A stretch of DNA of 64,000 nucleotides from Falsiroseomonas sp051433195 (GCF_051433195.1 NZ_JBHMFT010000003.1:344875-408874); one strand, 5' to 3'. Counted from the stretch's first letter, positions 9,258 to 19,755 are shown. Made by a program: numbers and translations. The notes: a model not told the origin generated them from the sequence alone.

Positions 9258-10798
9258 ACCTCGATACGGCGCTGGGCGGGGCGGCGCCGGACCGGCTGTT
9301 CCTGGCCTGCACGCTGTACCTGCTGCTGCCGGCGCTGATTTTTGCGGGCGGTTTTCTCTCCTGGCCCTGGGCGGCGGCCAGCCTGCTGGCCGGGCTGGCC
9401 GGCACGGCCCTGCTGCCGGGGTGGCGCGGCTGGCCGTTCGGCTGGCGCGCCACGCTGGCCTGCCTGGCGGGTGGCCTCGCCTGGGCCATCGGCAGCAGCG
9501 GCACGCACCACCTGCTGCATGCGCCGATGGACTGGCAGATTCGCGACGCGGTGCTGCGCGACCTCGCCACCCATCCCTGGCCGGTAGGCTACGTGGTGGG
9601 AGAGGCGACCTGGCTGTTGCGCGCGCCGCTGCACTACTACCTGCCGGCCGCGCTGGCCGGGCCCGAATGGGCCCAGGCCGCGCTGTACGTTTGGACGGCG
9701 CTCGGCCTGGCGCTGGTGCTGGCGCTGCTGGCCGGCTTGGCACGGCAGGTGGCGCCTGGGCGCCGCGGCGCCGCCGTGCTGGTGGCGCTGGTGTTCGTCG
9801 GCTTCGGCGGGCTGGACCTGCTGCCCAACCTCTGGCTCGACCTGACGGAGGGCGGGGGCCTCGCCGCCTATTGGGGGCGCGGCGGCGAGTGGTGGGCGCG
9901 AATCTTCCAGTACTCCGGCCATGTCACGCTGCTGCTGTGGGTGCCGAACCATGCGCTGGCCGGCTGGATCCCCATGCTGCTGCTGCTGCGCCACGGCAGG
10001 CGGCCGGAGTTCCTGCGCGCCGTCGCCCTGCCGCTGGCGGCGGCGGCGGGGTGGTCGCCGCTGGCGGCGCTCGGCGCGGGCGTGCTGACCAGCGTGGCGG
10101 TGCTGCCGGGTGGCGGGCGCCTGGTCCGCGCGGCGCTGCTCGGGCCGGTGAACTGGCTCGCGGTGGCGCTGGTGGTGCCGCTGGTGCTGTACCTGACGGC
10201 CGGCTCCGGCGGGATTCCGCACTGGGCCCTGCTCGAACGCCACGGCCTCGCGGTGCTGCCCCGGCTCGGGCTGTTCCTGGCGCTGGAGTTCGGCATCACG
10301 GCGCTGGCGGTGGGCCTGCTGCTGCGATCGCGGTTGCTGGCGGCGGGCCTGGTCCTGCTGGCGCTGCTGCCGTTCTACGTCTTCGGGCCGGGCAACGAGA
10401 TGACGATGCGGACCGGCATCGCCGCGCTCGCGGTGCTGGCGGTGGCGGCCGGGCTGGCGCTGGCCGGAGCGGCGCCCGGCTGGCGGCGCGGCGTACTGGC
10501 CGTTGTGGTGGGGCTGGGGGCGGCGGGGCAGGCGATGGAAGCCAGCGTGCTGACCCACCGGCCCTGGCGCGCCAGCCGCGACTGCACGTTGCCGGAGGCC
10601 GCGGCGCAATCCGTCTTCAACGCGACGGACTGGTCGCACTACGTGATGCAGTGGCCGGAGGAAGGCCTGCGCGGCGTGTTGGCGCCGCTGCGGCTGGTGC
10701 CGCCGCGGTCAACGCCGGCCGCGCGCTGTTGGCGGGATCAGGCCGGAACAGTGCCCGGCAGCGGCGCGCCGGCATCGGCCAGCAGCGCCGGGCCATAG
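9254..10798 (+). CDS. Polytopic membrane protein of unknown function, possible CTG start
   Basis: About 514 residues with roughly ten or more hydrophobic helices and short loops, for example LFLACTLYLLLPALIFAGG at the N-terminus. I do not recognise a family. The polar loops (THHLLHAPMDWQ, WWARIFQYSGHV) recall membrane glycosyltransferase-like proteins, but no acidic motif of GT39/GT83 is evident. There is no ATG, GTG or TTG near the start of the coding pattern. The first candidate is CTG at 9254-9256, which overlaps the TGA of the previous gene (CTGA). The 3' end overlaps the convergent lipoprotein gene by about 60 bases. Confidence 0.7.
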   Translation: MNLDTALGGAAPDRLFLACTLYLLLPALIFAGGFLSWPWAAASLLAGLAGTALLPGWRGWPFGWRATLACLAGGLAWAIGSSGTHHLLHAPMDWQIRDAVLRDLATHPWPVGYVVGEATWLLRAPLHYYLPAALAGPEWAQAALYVWTALGLALVLALLAGLARQVAPGRRGAAVLVALVFVGFGGLDLLPNLWLDLTEGGGLAAYWGRGGEWWARIFQYSGHVTLLLWVPNHALAGWIPMLLLLRHGRRPEFLRAVALPLAAAAGWSPLAALGAGVLTSVAVLPGGGRLVRAALLGPVNWLAVALVVPLVLYLTAGSGGIPHWALLERHGLAVLPRLGLFLALEFGITALAVGLLLRSRLLAAGLVLLALLPFYVFGPGNEMTMRTGIAALAVLAVAAGLALAGAAPGWRRGVLAVVVGLGAAGQAMEASVLTHRPWRASRDCTLPEAAAQSVFNATDWSHYVMQWPEEGLRGVLAPLRLVPPRSTPAARCWRDQAGTVPGSGAPASASSAGP

Positions 10799-11541
10799 AG
10801 CCGCGGCACGTCGTTGTGCGGCGCGCCGGTCAGCACCACCCGCCAGCGCGGCCCGGCAAGGCCCGCAGCGCGGAGCCCGGCGGCGAGGCGGCGGGCCGGC
10901 GCTTCCGTGCCGCCGCCCGCCCGCGCCAGTACCACCAAGGCGGGCGGCGGCACCGCACCCCGCAGGCCAGCGCGCGCGACGGCCCAGCGCAGCAGCGGCG
11001 TGGGGTCGCCGTACAGCGCGTCGAACAGATGCACCTCGTCCACCCGCGCGCCGGAGGCCAGGGCCGCGCGCAACCCGCTGCCGCCGCCGGAATGCGCGGT
11101 CAGGACCAGGGCGGCGGGCGATGGGAAGCTCGTGCCGACCTCCGCCACCAGGGCCGCCATGCCACCGGGTGCCGCGAGGGCCGGCCAGTCGAAGCGGCCG
11201 GGCCGGCCCGGGATGGGGCGGCCGCGCGGCAGCAGCGCCAGGGTCGGCGGCTGGCGCGGCAGAACCAGGCCGCTGCCCGGCAGGCGGCCCTGCGCCAGGC
11301 GCAACGGCTCATCCGGCGCGGCGAAGCCGTGGAAATGGATGACGATGCGAAGGTTCGTGGCCGTGGCCGGGATGGCGTTCCAGCGCAGCACGCAGTCCGG
11401 CTCGCCGGCGATGCCGCCATGGCTGGCCAAGGCCGCGACATGGGGCAGGATGGCCTGGCCGGCGCTGCCGCCGGATCGGGCCGCGCCGGCGCAACCCGCC
11501 AGCGCCGGCAGCAGGGCCAGAGCGTGGCGGCGCCCGATCAG
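10738..11541 (-). CDS. Alpha/beta-hydrolase-like lipoprotein, start uncertain
   Basis: The open frame runs from just after trpE and reads a Tat-like lipoprotein signal, GRRHALALLPALAGC, followed by a hydrolase fold. It has the oxyanion region IHFHGF, the nucleophile elbow TAHSGGGSG, an acid in HLFDALYGD and a His in GAPHNDVPRL. There is no ATG or GTG before this signal. The first usable codon is CTG at 11541, overlapping the trpE TGA (CTGA); the next standard start is TTG at 11430, which would drop the lipobox. The intact signal favours the longer protein (267 residues). It probably is a membrane-anchored periplasmic esterase; the substrate is unknown. Confidence 0.7.
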   Translation of the reverse strand: MIGRRHALALLPALAGCAGAARSGGSAGQAILPHVAALASHGGIAGEPDCVLRWNAIPATATNLRIVIHFHGFAAPDEPLRLAQGRLPGSGLVLPRQPPTLALLPRGRPIPGRPGRFDWPALAAPGGMAALVAEVGTSFPSPAALVLTAHSGGGSGLRAALASGARVDEVHLFDALYGDPTPLLRWAVARAGLRGAVPPPALVVLARAGGGTEAPARRLAAGLRAAGLAGPRWRVVLTGAPHNDVPRLYGPALLADAGAPLPGTVPA

Positions 11542-13043
11542 CGCCGCTGGGCGGCGAAGCGCACCGCTTCCTCCGCGGCGCGGAACAGGGCGCGGGCCTT
11601 CTGGTGGGTTTCCTGGAACTCGGCTTCCGGGTCGCTGTCCGCCACCACGCCGGCGCCGGCCTGGACGTGCATCTGGCCGTCCTTCACCAGGGCCGTGCGC
11701 AGCGCGATGCAGATGTCCATATCGCCATCGGCGCCGAAATACCCGACGCCCCCGGCATAGGCGCCACGCCGCGAAGGCTCCAGCTCCTCGATGATCTGCA
11801 TCGCCCGCACCTTCGGCGCGCCCGACAGCGTGCCGGCGGGGAAGCCGGCGGCCAGGGCGTCCAGTGCATCGAGGCCCGGGCGCAGCCGGCCCACCACCTC
11901 CGACATGATGTGCATGACCTGGGAATAGCGCTCGACCTGGAATTTCTGGGTCACGCGCACGCTGCCGATCTCGGCGACGCGGCCGACATCGTTGCGGCCG
12001 AGGTCGATCAGCATCAGGTGCTCGGCCAGCTCCTTCGGGTCGGCCAGCAGTTCCGCCTCCAGGCGCTTGTCCTCCTCCGGCGTCGCGCCACGGGGACGGG
12101 TGCCGGCGAGCGGTCGCAGCTTCACCTCGCCATGCTTCACGCTGACCAGGATCTCCGGCGAGGCGCCGACCAGCGACAGGCCGTTCAGGTCCAGGAAGAA
12201 CAGGTAGGGCGCCGGGTTCAGCCGGCGCAGCGCGCGGTACAGCGAAAATGGCGGCAGGCCAAAGGGCGCGGTGAAGCGCTGCGAGGGCACCACCTGGAAC
12301 ACGTCGCCGGCCGCGATGTACTCCTTCGCGCGCAGGACCGCCGCCTTGTAGCCCTCCGGCGTGAAGTTGGAGGACGGCGCCGGCGGCACCGGCAGGGCGG
12401 CGGGCGGTGCCGGGCGGGGCAGGGGGCGGTCCAGCGCGGCCTCGGCCTCGTCCAGCCGCGCCTGCGCCAGGTCCCAGGCCGCCTTCGGGTCCAGCCCCGC
12501 CTCGGGCCAGACCGGCGTCACCAGCGTCAGCGTGTCCCGCACATGGTCGAAGACGGCGACCAGCGTCGGGCGGATCATCACCGCCTCGGGAATGCCGAGC
12601 ACGTCCGGATTGCTGTCCGGCAGGCGTTCCATGTGCCGGACCATGTCGTAGCCGAGATAGCCGAACAGCCCGGCGGCGATGGAGGGCAGGCCCGGCGGCA
12701 TCGGCATCCGCGTCGCCTGCACCAGGGTGCGCAGGCTATCCAGTGGCGGGGCCGGGTCGGCCTCGAAGGCGTGCGGGGCGGACAGGGCGTGGCGGTTGAT
12801 CTCGGCCTGTCCGCCGCGGCAGCGCCAGACCAGGTCCGGTTCCAGGCCGAGGGCCGAGAAGCGGCCGCGGGCGGCGCCGCCTTCCACCGATTCCAGCAGG
12901 AAGGCGTTGTGGCGGACCTGCACCAGGCGGAGATAGGCGCCGACCGGCGTATCCAGGTCCGCGACCCGCTCGCGGAACACCACCTGCCCCTGGCCGGCGG
13001 AAAGGCCTTCCGCGAAGGCCGCGAAGCTGGACAGCGCGCTCAT
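11538..13043 (-). CDS. trpE: Anthranilate synthase component I
   Basis: Chorismate-binding catalytic subunit that makes anthranilate using ammonia from TrpG. The 501-residue length fits bacterial TrpE. N-terminal Anth_synt_I elements include LLESVEGG, the region that senses tryptophan. The C-terminal chorismate domain has VVPSQRF, LRPLAGTRPRGATPEED, LIDLGRNDVGRV, and FPAGTLSGAPKVRAM. It starts with ATGA on the ppiD stop. It is separated from trpG-trpD-trpC by the block at 7087-11541. Confidence 0.97.
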   Translation of the reverse strand: MSALSSFAAFAEGLSAGQGQVVFRERVADLDTPVGAYLRLVQVRHNAFLLESVEGGAARGRFSALGLEPDLVWRCRGGQAEINRHALSAPHAFEADPAPPLDSLRTLVQATRMPMPPGLPSIAAGLFGYLGYDMVRHMERLPDSNPDVLGIPEAVMIRPTLVAVFDHVRDTLTLVTPVWPEAGLDPKAAWDLAQARLDEAEAALDRPLPRPAPPAALPVPPAPSSNFTPEGYKAAVLRAKEYIAAGDVFQVVPSQRFTAPFGLPPFSLYRALRRLNPAPYLFFLDLNGLSLVGASPEILVSVKHGEVKLRPLAGTRPRGATPEEDKRLEAELLADPKELAEHLMLIDLGRNDVGRVAEIGSVRVTQKFQVERYSQVMHIMSEVVGRLRPGLDALDALAAGFPAGTLSGAPKVRAMQIIEELEPSRRGAYAGGVGYFGADGDMDICIALRTALVKDGQMHVQAGAGVVADSDPEAEFQETHQKARALFRAAEEAVRFAAQRR

Positions 13044-14941
13044 GGGACGACCTGTTGCAGCAGGGCCGGGCTGATCTGCGGGTTGGCGCGGGCGCGCAGC
13101 GCGGCGACGTAGGCGGCGTTCAGATCGTCCGCCATCTGCTGCTGCGCGGTGCGGCGGGCATTGGCCAGGGCTTCCGCATCCGCCGCCGGATCGGCGCTGA
13201 CCACTTCCACAAGCTGCGCCACCGCGAAGCCGGCCGGGGTCGGGACCATGGTCGGCTCGCCGGCGGAAAGGCCGAACAGCACCGGCAGCAATTCGCGCGG
13301 CACCGTCAGGCCGGGCGCGCCGGCTTCCGGCTGGCGGCCGAAGGGGCCCATGCGCTGGCTGGTGAAGCCGGCGGCGGCGGCGGCCTCCGGCAGGGGCTGC
13401 CCGCCGCGCACGGCGCCCAGCAGGGCCGCGGCGCGTTCTTCCTGGGCGCGGCGCCTGGCGTCGTTGGTCCAGGCGCGGCGCACCTCCGCCTCGACCTGCT
13501 CGTAGGGGCGCAGCGCGGCGGGACGGATCGCCTTCAGCTCTACGCCGAGAAAGCCCTCGGCCTCCCGCAATTCCTGCAGGCGCGGGGCGGCGCCCTGCTC
13601 GGCGGCGAAGATCAGGCGCAGCGCCTCGGAACGCGCGGCGGCGGGCACCGGCAGGATGGCGGGCAGGCCCTCCGCGTCGCGGCCCTGCGCATCGAGCGTC
13701 ACGCTGGCGACGGTCAGGCCGAACTCCCGCGCCGCGGCGTCCAGCGTGGCGCCGCCGGCGAGCGCATCCTCCACCTGGTTGGCGCGGCTGAAGGCGAGGT
13801 CGGCGGCGCGCTCCAGGGCCACTTCCTGCCGCAGCCGGTCGGAGACCTCCGCCAGCGGGGTCGTAGTGCCCGGGGTGACGGCGGCGACGCGCATCACATG
13901 CCAGCCGAAGGGCGACTGCACCGGGTCCGTCACCCCGCCCGGCTGTGCGCCGAAGGCCGCCTCCGCCAGCGGCTCGATCGGCAGGTCGGCGCGCGGCACG
14001 TTGCCGATGGCGAGTGCCGCGCCGCCGGCGGCTGCTGCAGCCTGCTCGATGGCGGCGAAGTCCGGGTTGGCGCGCCAGGCGGCGGCGACCTGCCGGGCCG
14101 CGTCCTCCGTCGGCAGCAGCGCCTGCTGCAGGTCGCGGCGTTCCGCCACCTCGTACTGGGTGCGGCGAGCCTCATAGGCGGCGGCGACGTCGGCGTCCGA
14201 GACCTCGATCTGGTCGGCCAGCGTCTCGGCGTTCAGCACCGCGACGGTGGCTTCCCGCAGCGCGGGGGTGGAGAATTGTTCCGGGTTGTTGGCGTGGTAG
14301 CGCGTCAGGGCCGCCTCGGCCGGGGGTTCCGGGTCCGGCGCGCTGAGCAGGGGCAGTTCCACCACGTCTGCGATGCGGCGCTCGCGCTCGTAGCGAACCA
14401 TGGCGCGGGCCAGCAGGTCCGGCGCCGGGGCGCCGGCGCGGACGGCACCGGACAGCTGGATGCGGCGCAGATCGTCGCGCACGATCTCGAGGAACTGCGC
14501 CTCCGTCAGGTTGCTCTGGCGCAGGAAGCTGTCGAGCGTCAGGCGGTCGAACTGGCCGGCGGTCTGAAAATTGGGGATGGCGAAGACATAGGCCTGCACG
14601 GCGGCATCCGGCGTGGCGAGGCCCAGGCGCTCGGCCTCCGCCCGCTGGGCGCGCTCCGCGATCAACTGTTCGATCGCCTGCATGGTGACGGCGCGGCGCA
14701 GCGGCTCCTCCGCCTCGAAGCTGGCGCCGAGCTGCTGCTGGACGCGCTGGAGTTCGCGCCGCGCCGCGGTCTGGGCCTCCGGCACCTCGATGTCGCCGCC
14801 GGCCATGCTGACCACGGCGGTCTCGCGGCCGAAATTGCGCACGGTGTCCTCGATGCCCCAGATGGCAAAGGACAGCACCAGCAGGACGAACAGGACCTTG
14901 GCGAACCAGGTCTGGGTGAGGTTGCGGAACCAGGTGATCAT
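13040..14941 (-). CDS. ppiD: PpiD/SurA-type membrane-anchored peptidylprolyl isomerase
   Basis: Periplasmic folding factor anchored in the inner membrane, working on newly exported proteins near SecYEG. The 633-residue protein begins MITWFRNLTQTW. A single transmembrane helix (about residues 14-32) is followed by a SurA_N-like helical domain, a parvulin domain (QSPFGWHVMRV) and a long C-terminal SurA_N-3 type region. Many family members have a degenerate parvulin site, so isomerase activity is uncertain. It heads the unit ppiD-trpE-lipoprotein on the minus strand and is divergent from tpiA. Confidence 0.88.
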   Translation of the reverse strand: MITWFRNLTQTWFAKVLFVLLVLSFAIWGIEDTVRNFGRETAVVSMAGGDIEVPEAQTAARRELQRVQQQLGASFEAEEPLRRAVTMQAIEQLIAERAQRAEAERLGLATPDAAVQAYVFAIPNFQTAGQFDRLTLDSFLRQSNLTEAQFLEIVRDDLRRIQLSGAVRAGAPAPDLLARAMVRYERERRIADVVELPLLSAPDPEPPAEAALTRYHANNPEQFSTPALREATVAVLNAETLADQIEVSDADVAAAYEARRTQYEVAERRDLQQALLPTEDAARQVAAAWRANPDFAAIEQAAAAAGGAALAIGNVPRADLPIEPLAEAAFGAQPGGVTDPVQSPFGWHVMRVAAVTPGTTTPLAEVSDRLRQEVALERAADLAFSRANQVEDALAGGATLDAAAREFGLTVASVTLDAQGRDAEGLPAILPVPAAARSEALRLIFAAEQGAAPRLQELREAEGFLGVELKAIRPAALRPYEQVEAEVRRAWTNDARRRAQEERAAALLGAVRGGQPLPEAAAAAGFTSQRMGPFGRQPEAGAPGLTVPRELLPVLFGLSAGEPTMVPTPAGFAVAQLVEVVSADPAADAEALANARRTAQQQMADDLNAAYVAALRARANPQISPALLQQVVP

Positions 14942-15037
14942 GAGGTTCGGGTAGCGCGGAACGGGTTCGGTTGCCAGGGGTCGGTTGCGTGCGGTTGGCG
15001 ACGTTGCTAGGCGAGGGACGTCGATGAGGAGACCGTC

Positions 15038-15784
15038 GTGACCCCTGGCATCCGCCCCCTGATCGCCGGCAACTGGAAGATGCACGGCACGCTGCGCGAA
15101 GCCGGCGCCCTGGCCGAGGCGGTTCGCGCCGGGGCCACGGCAGGGCTGCCCGCGGACCTGCTGGTCTGCCCGCCCTTTCCGCACATCCATATCGTGGCGG
15201 CGGCGATGCTGGGCCAGACGGTGGCGGTGGGCGCGCAGGATTGCCACGCGGCGGGCAAGGGCGCGCATACCGGCGACGTCTCCGCCGCCATGCTGCGGGA
15301 TATCGGCGCGACGCATGTGATCCTGGGCCATTCGGAACGCCGCGCCGACCATGGCGAGACCGATGCCGCCGTGCGCGCCAAGGTGGAGGCGGCGCTGGCC
15401 GCGGGCCTGGTGCCGGTGGTCTGCGTCGGCGAGACGGAGGCGCAGCGCCTGGCGGGCGAGGCGGAGGCGGTGGTCGAGGGCCAGTTGGCCGGATCGCTGC
15501 CGGATGGCTTTGCCGGCATCGTCGCCTATGAGCCGGTCTGGGCCATCGGCACCGGGCGGACGCCGACGGAGGATGATATCGCCGCCATCCACGGCACCAT
15601 CCGCGCCGCGCTGGTGGCGCGCTTCGGGCCGGCGGGGCAGGCGACGCGCATTCTGTATGGCGGCTCGATGAAGCCGGGCAACGCCAAGGCGATCCTGGCG
15701 CTGGCCCATGTCGATGGCGGGCTGGTGGGCGGCGCGAGCCTGGTCGCGGCGGATTTCCTGGCCATCGCCGCCGCGGCCGGCTGA
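15038..15784 (+). CDS. tpiA: Triosephosphate isomerase
   Basis: Interconverts dihydroxyacetone phosphate and glyceraldehyde 3-phosphate in the cytosol. The 248-residue barrel has the catalytic Lys in AGNWKMHG (residue 14), His in ILGHSERR and Glu in AYEPVWAIGTG, plus the phosphate loop YGGSMKPGN and GGLVGGAS. It starts with GTG at 15038 behind AGGAGA. It opens a plus-strand run with secG, pyrG and eno, and is divergent from ppiD. Confidence 0.98.
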   Translation: MTPGIRPLIAGNWKMHGTLREAGALAEAVRAGATAGLPADLLVCPPFPHIHIVAAAMLGQTVAVGAQDCHAAGKGAHTGDVSAAMLRDIGATHVILGHSERRADHGETDAAVRAKVEAALAAGLVPVVCVGETEAQRLAGEAEAVVEGQLAGSLPDGFAGIVAYEPVWAIGTGRTPTEDDIAAIHGTIRAALVARFGPAGQATRILYGGSMKPGNAKAILALAHVDGGLVGGASLVAADFLAIAAAAG

Positions 15785-15837
15785 GGCCTTCCAGGCCGCT
15801 GGCCTTCCGCACCGCAACGGGCTAGAGAACCGCCGCC

Positions 15838-16161
15838 ATGACCTCCATCCTCCTCGTCGTCTTCCTGCTCGTCACCCTCGCGCTGATCGGGGTCATCCTC
15901 GTGCAACGCAGCGAAGGGGGTGGGCTTGGCATTGGCACCTCCCAGGGGATGGGCGGGTTCATGTCCGGGCGTGGCACCGCCAACCTGCTGACCCGCACCA
16001 CCGCGGTGCTCGGCACGATCTTCATGGCGCTGGCCCTGGTGCTGGCGATGCTCGGCCGGAACGAGGCGCCGCGGGGGTCGATCCTGGATGCGCCGGCTGG
16101 CGGCGTCCCGGCCACCTCGGCGCCCGCGGTGCCGGCCGTCCCGACCGTCCCGAACAACTGA
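15838..16161 (+). CDS. secG: Preprotein translocase subunit SecG
   Basis: Small integral subunit of the SecYEG export channel. The 107-residue protein has two helices, about residues 3-21 and 50-72, separated by the conserved loop VLVQRSEGGGLG and GRGTANLLTRTTA. The Ala/Pro-rich tail after residue 80 is typical for alphaproteobacteria. It lies 53 bases after tpiA, a common pairing in this group. Confidence 0.93.
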   Translation: MTSILLVVFLLVTLALIGVILVQRSEGGGLGIGTSQGMGGFMSGRGTANLLTRTTAVLGTIFMALALVLAMLGRNEAPRGSILDAPAGGVPATSAPAVPAVPTVPNN

Positions 16162-16171
16162 GCCTACCCGC

Positions 16172-16190
16172 CCCGGCGTCCCGCGCCGGG
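16172..16190 (+). terminator. Candidate stem-loop after secG
   Basis: Seven-base GC stem CCCGGCG/CGCCGGG with a five-base loop, eleven bases after the secG stop. It has no T-tract, so it could be a weak or factor-dependent terminator. Confidence 0.35.
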
Positions 16191-16218
16191 AGCATGCCTG
16201 TCCAAACCGGTTCCACAT

Positions 16219-16246
16219 GCCGGGCGGCTTTCCATGGCCGCCTGGC
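16219..16246 (+). promoter_or_regulatory. Hairpin in the pyrG leader
   Basis: Ten-base stem GCCGGGCGGC/GCCGCCTGGC with one G-U pair and an eight-base loop, ending 19 bases before the pyrG ATG. It could end read-through from secG or affect pyrG translation. Nothing else proves a regulatory role. Confidence 0.3.
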
Positions 16247-16265
16247 TTCGCTATGAGGGGCGTCC

Positions 16266-17900
16266 ATGACGCGGTTCGTATTTGTCACCGGCGGCGTGGT
16301 CTCCTCCCTCGGCAAGGGCATCGCGGCGGCATCGCTGGGTGCGCTGCTTCAGGCGCGCGGCTACAAGGTGCGCCTTCGCAAGCTCGACCCCTACCTCAAC
16401 GTCGATCCGGGCACCATGAGCCCGTACCAGCATGGCGAGGTCTTCGTCACCGATGACGGGGCGGAGACCGATCTCGACCTCGGCCATTACGAGCGCTTCA
16501 CCGGCGTCGCCGCCAGCAAGCTCGACAACTGGACCACGGGGCGGATCTATTCGGACGTGATCGCGGCGGAACGGCGGGGCGACTACCTCGGCGGGACGGT
16601 GCAGGTGATTCCGCACATCACCGACAAGATCAAGGACGTGATCCAGGCGGAGACGGACACCTACGACTTCGTCCTGGTCGAGGTCGGCGGCACCGTCGGC
16701 GACATCGAGTCGCTGCCCTTCCTGGAAGCCATCCGGCAGCTGGCGAACGAACTGGGCCCGACCCGCAGCCTGTTCATCCACCTGACCCTGGTGCCCTACA
16801 TCCCCTCCGCCGGGGAGCTGAAGACCAAGCCGACGCAGCACAGCGTCAAGGAACTGCTGGGCGTCGGCATCCAGCCGCAAATCCTGCTGTGCCGCTGCGA
16901 CCGGCCGATCCCGGAGAATGAGCGCCGCAAGATCGCGCTGTTCTGCAACGTGCGTCCCGAATCGGTGATCCCGGCCTATGACGCCGACAGCATCTATTCC
17001 GTGCCGATCAGCTACCACGCGGAGGGCCTGGACCGCGAAGTGCTGCGGCACTTCAACCTGTCCTTCTACGGCGAGCCGGACATGCGGCGCTGGGAGCGGA
17101 TCGTGCAGTCGATCCGCGCGCCGGAGGGCGAGGTCTCCATCGCCGTCGTCGGCAAGTACACGAACCTTCTCGACAGCTACAAGTCGCTGGCCGAGGCGCT
17201 GGCACATGGCGGCATCGCCAACAAGGTGAAGGTCCGGCTGAACTGGGTCGACAGCCAGGTCTTCGAGGCCGGCGACGAGGAGGCGGTGAAGCAGCTGGAG
17301 GGCGTCCACGGCATCCTGGTGCCGGGCGGCTTCGGCGAACGCGGCTCCTCCGGCAAGATCGAGGCGGTGCGCTTCGCCCGCGAGCGCAAGATCCCCTTCC
17401 TCGGCATCTGCTTCGGCATGCAGATGGCGGTGATCGAGGCGGCGCGGAACCTGGTCGGCCTCAAGGCCGCCTCCTCCACGGAATTCGGCACGACGCCGGA
17501 GCCGGTGGTGGGGCTGCTGACCGAATGGGCCCGCGGCAACCAGGTGGAAAAGCGCAGCGCCGGTGGCGACCTGGGCGGCACGATGCGGCTGGGCTCCTAT
17601 GTCGCCAAGCTGGCCGAGGGGTCGCTGGTGCGGGAGGTGTATGGCGCGCCCGAGATCACGGAACGCCACCGCCACCGCTTCGAGGTGAACGTGACCTACC
17701 GCGACCGGCTGGAGGAGGTCGGCCTGCGCTTCGCCGGCATGTCGCCCGATGGGCTGCTGCCGGAGATCGTCGAGGTGCCGGACCACCCCTGGTTCATCGG
17801 CGTGCAGTTCCATCCCGAGTTGAAGTCGAAGCCGTTCGAGCCGCACCCGCTGTTCAAGGGCTTCATCGGGGCGGCCGTGAAGCAAGCGAGGCTGGTCTGA
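16266..17900 (+). CDS. pyrG: CTP synthase
   Basis: Makes CTP from UTP, ATP and glutamine, the last step of pyrimidine nucleotide synthesis. The 544-residue protein has the synthetase domain first (TGGVVSSLGKGIAAASLG near residue 9; KLDPYLNVDPGTMSPYQHGE). The glutamine amidotransferase domain follows, with Cys near residue 382 in FLGICFGMQ and the His-Glu pair in VQFHPEL near residue 514. Length and motif order are canonical. Confidence 0.98.
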   Translation: MTRFVFVTGGVVSSLGKGIAAASLGALLQARGYKVRLRKLDPYLNVDPGTMSPYQHGEVFVTDDGAETDLDLGHYERFTGVAASKLDNWTTGRIYSDVIAAERRGDYLGGTVQVIPHITDKIKDVIQAETDTYDFVLVEVGGTVGDIESLPFLEAIRQLANELGPTRSLFIHLTLVPYIPSAGELKTKPTQHSVKELLGVGIQPQILLCRCDRPIPENERRKIALFCNVRPESVIPAYDADSIYSVPISYHAEGLDREVLRHFNLSFYGEPDMRRWERIVQSIRAPEGEVSIAVVGKYTNLLDSYKSLAEALAHGGIANKVKVRLNWVDSQVFEAGDEEAVKQLEGVHGILVPGGFGERGSSGKIEAVRFARERKIPFLGICFGMQMAVIEAARNLVGLKAASSTEFGTTPEPVVGLLTEWARGNQVEKRSAGGDLGGTMRLGSYVAKLAEGSLVREVYGAPEITERHRHRFEVNVTYRDRLEEVGLRFAGMSPDGLLPEIVEVPDHPWFIGVQFHPELKSKPFEPHPLFKGFIGAAVKQARLV

Positions 17901-17901
17901 C

Positions 17902-18066
17902 ATGGACGAGAAGGCGCGGCTGCGGCGGTTCGGGATCGGGATGGCGGTGACGCTGGCCGTCACCGTGGTGGTGGGTGCGGTATTCGGCTCCCTCGCGGTG
18001 CCGCTGTCCTTGGCGATCGGCCTGGGCATCACCCTGCTGCTGGGCGGCGGCCGGTCCCGCGGTTAA
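17902..18066 (+). CDS. Small two-helix membrane protein, 54 aa
   Basis: Begins MDEKARLRRFGIGMAV one base after the pyrG stop and ends in GGGRSRG. A charged N-terminus is followed by two hydrophobic segments (about residues 13-29 and 31-48), a positive-inside hairpin. Its position suggests co-transcription with pyrG. I do not recognise a family. Confidence 0.6.
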   Translation: MDEKARLRRFGIGMAVTLAVTVVVGAVFGSLAVPLSLAIGLGITLLLGGGRSRG

Positions 18067-18102
18067 GCCGGCGGTCACCGGTTCCGGGCGTTACTGCGCG
18101 CC

Positions 18103-18408
18103 ATGCGGACCCTGCACGGCGCCACCGGCGTCGAAGCCTACCTCTATGAGCCTGGCGACCTGGTGCGTCTGACGCGCCCGGAGGGCGGCAGCGTCAGCAC
18201 CGCCAGGCCGGGCGACTGGGGCCTGGTGACGCGGGTGCACCCCTGTGGTGCGCTCGACCTGAAGCTGGCCGGCTACAGCCGGGCCAAGGATTCGGTGCTG
18301 ACCCGCGCGGTGGCGGTGCCCTGCGGGCGGGTGGAGCCCTGCGACCGCGCGGGCCTGCCGCTGCGCCGTGGATTCGCCGCGGTCTGGGACACGCGTCGGC
18401 CGCGCTGA
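18103..18408 (+). CDS. Hypothetical protein, 101 aa
   Basis: Soluble, Arg-rich protein starting MRTLHGATGVEAYLYEPGD. It contains two cysteines (PCGRVEPCD) near the C-terminus and an SH3-like beta-rich pattern (GDLVRLTRP, DWGLVTRV, LDLKLAGY). This resembles small barrel proteins, but that is only an impression. It lies between the small membrane protein and eno on the same strand. No function can be named. Confidence 0.5.
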   Translation: MRTLHGATGVEAYLYEPGDLVRLTRPEGGSVSTARPGDWGLVTRVHPCGALDLKLAGYSRAKDSVLTRAVAVPCGRVEPCDRAGLPLRRGFAAVWDTRRPR

Positions 18409-18477
18409 CAGGGGCCGTCTTGCCGGCCGGGCGATACACGGTTAAGCGCGGCGCAACCCCACCGCCCGGAGTGCCCC

Positions 18478-19755
<1,278 letters not shown>

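Noticed and set aside
16251..18032. Long open frame antisense to pyrG
   Set aside because: Same GC-driven shadow effect; pyrG on the other strand is complete with all catalytic motifs.
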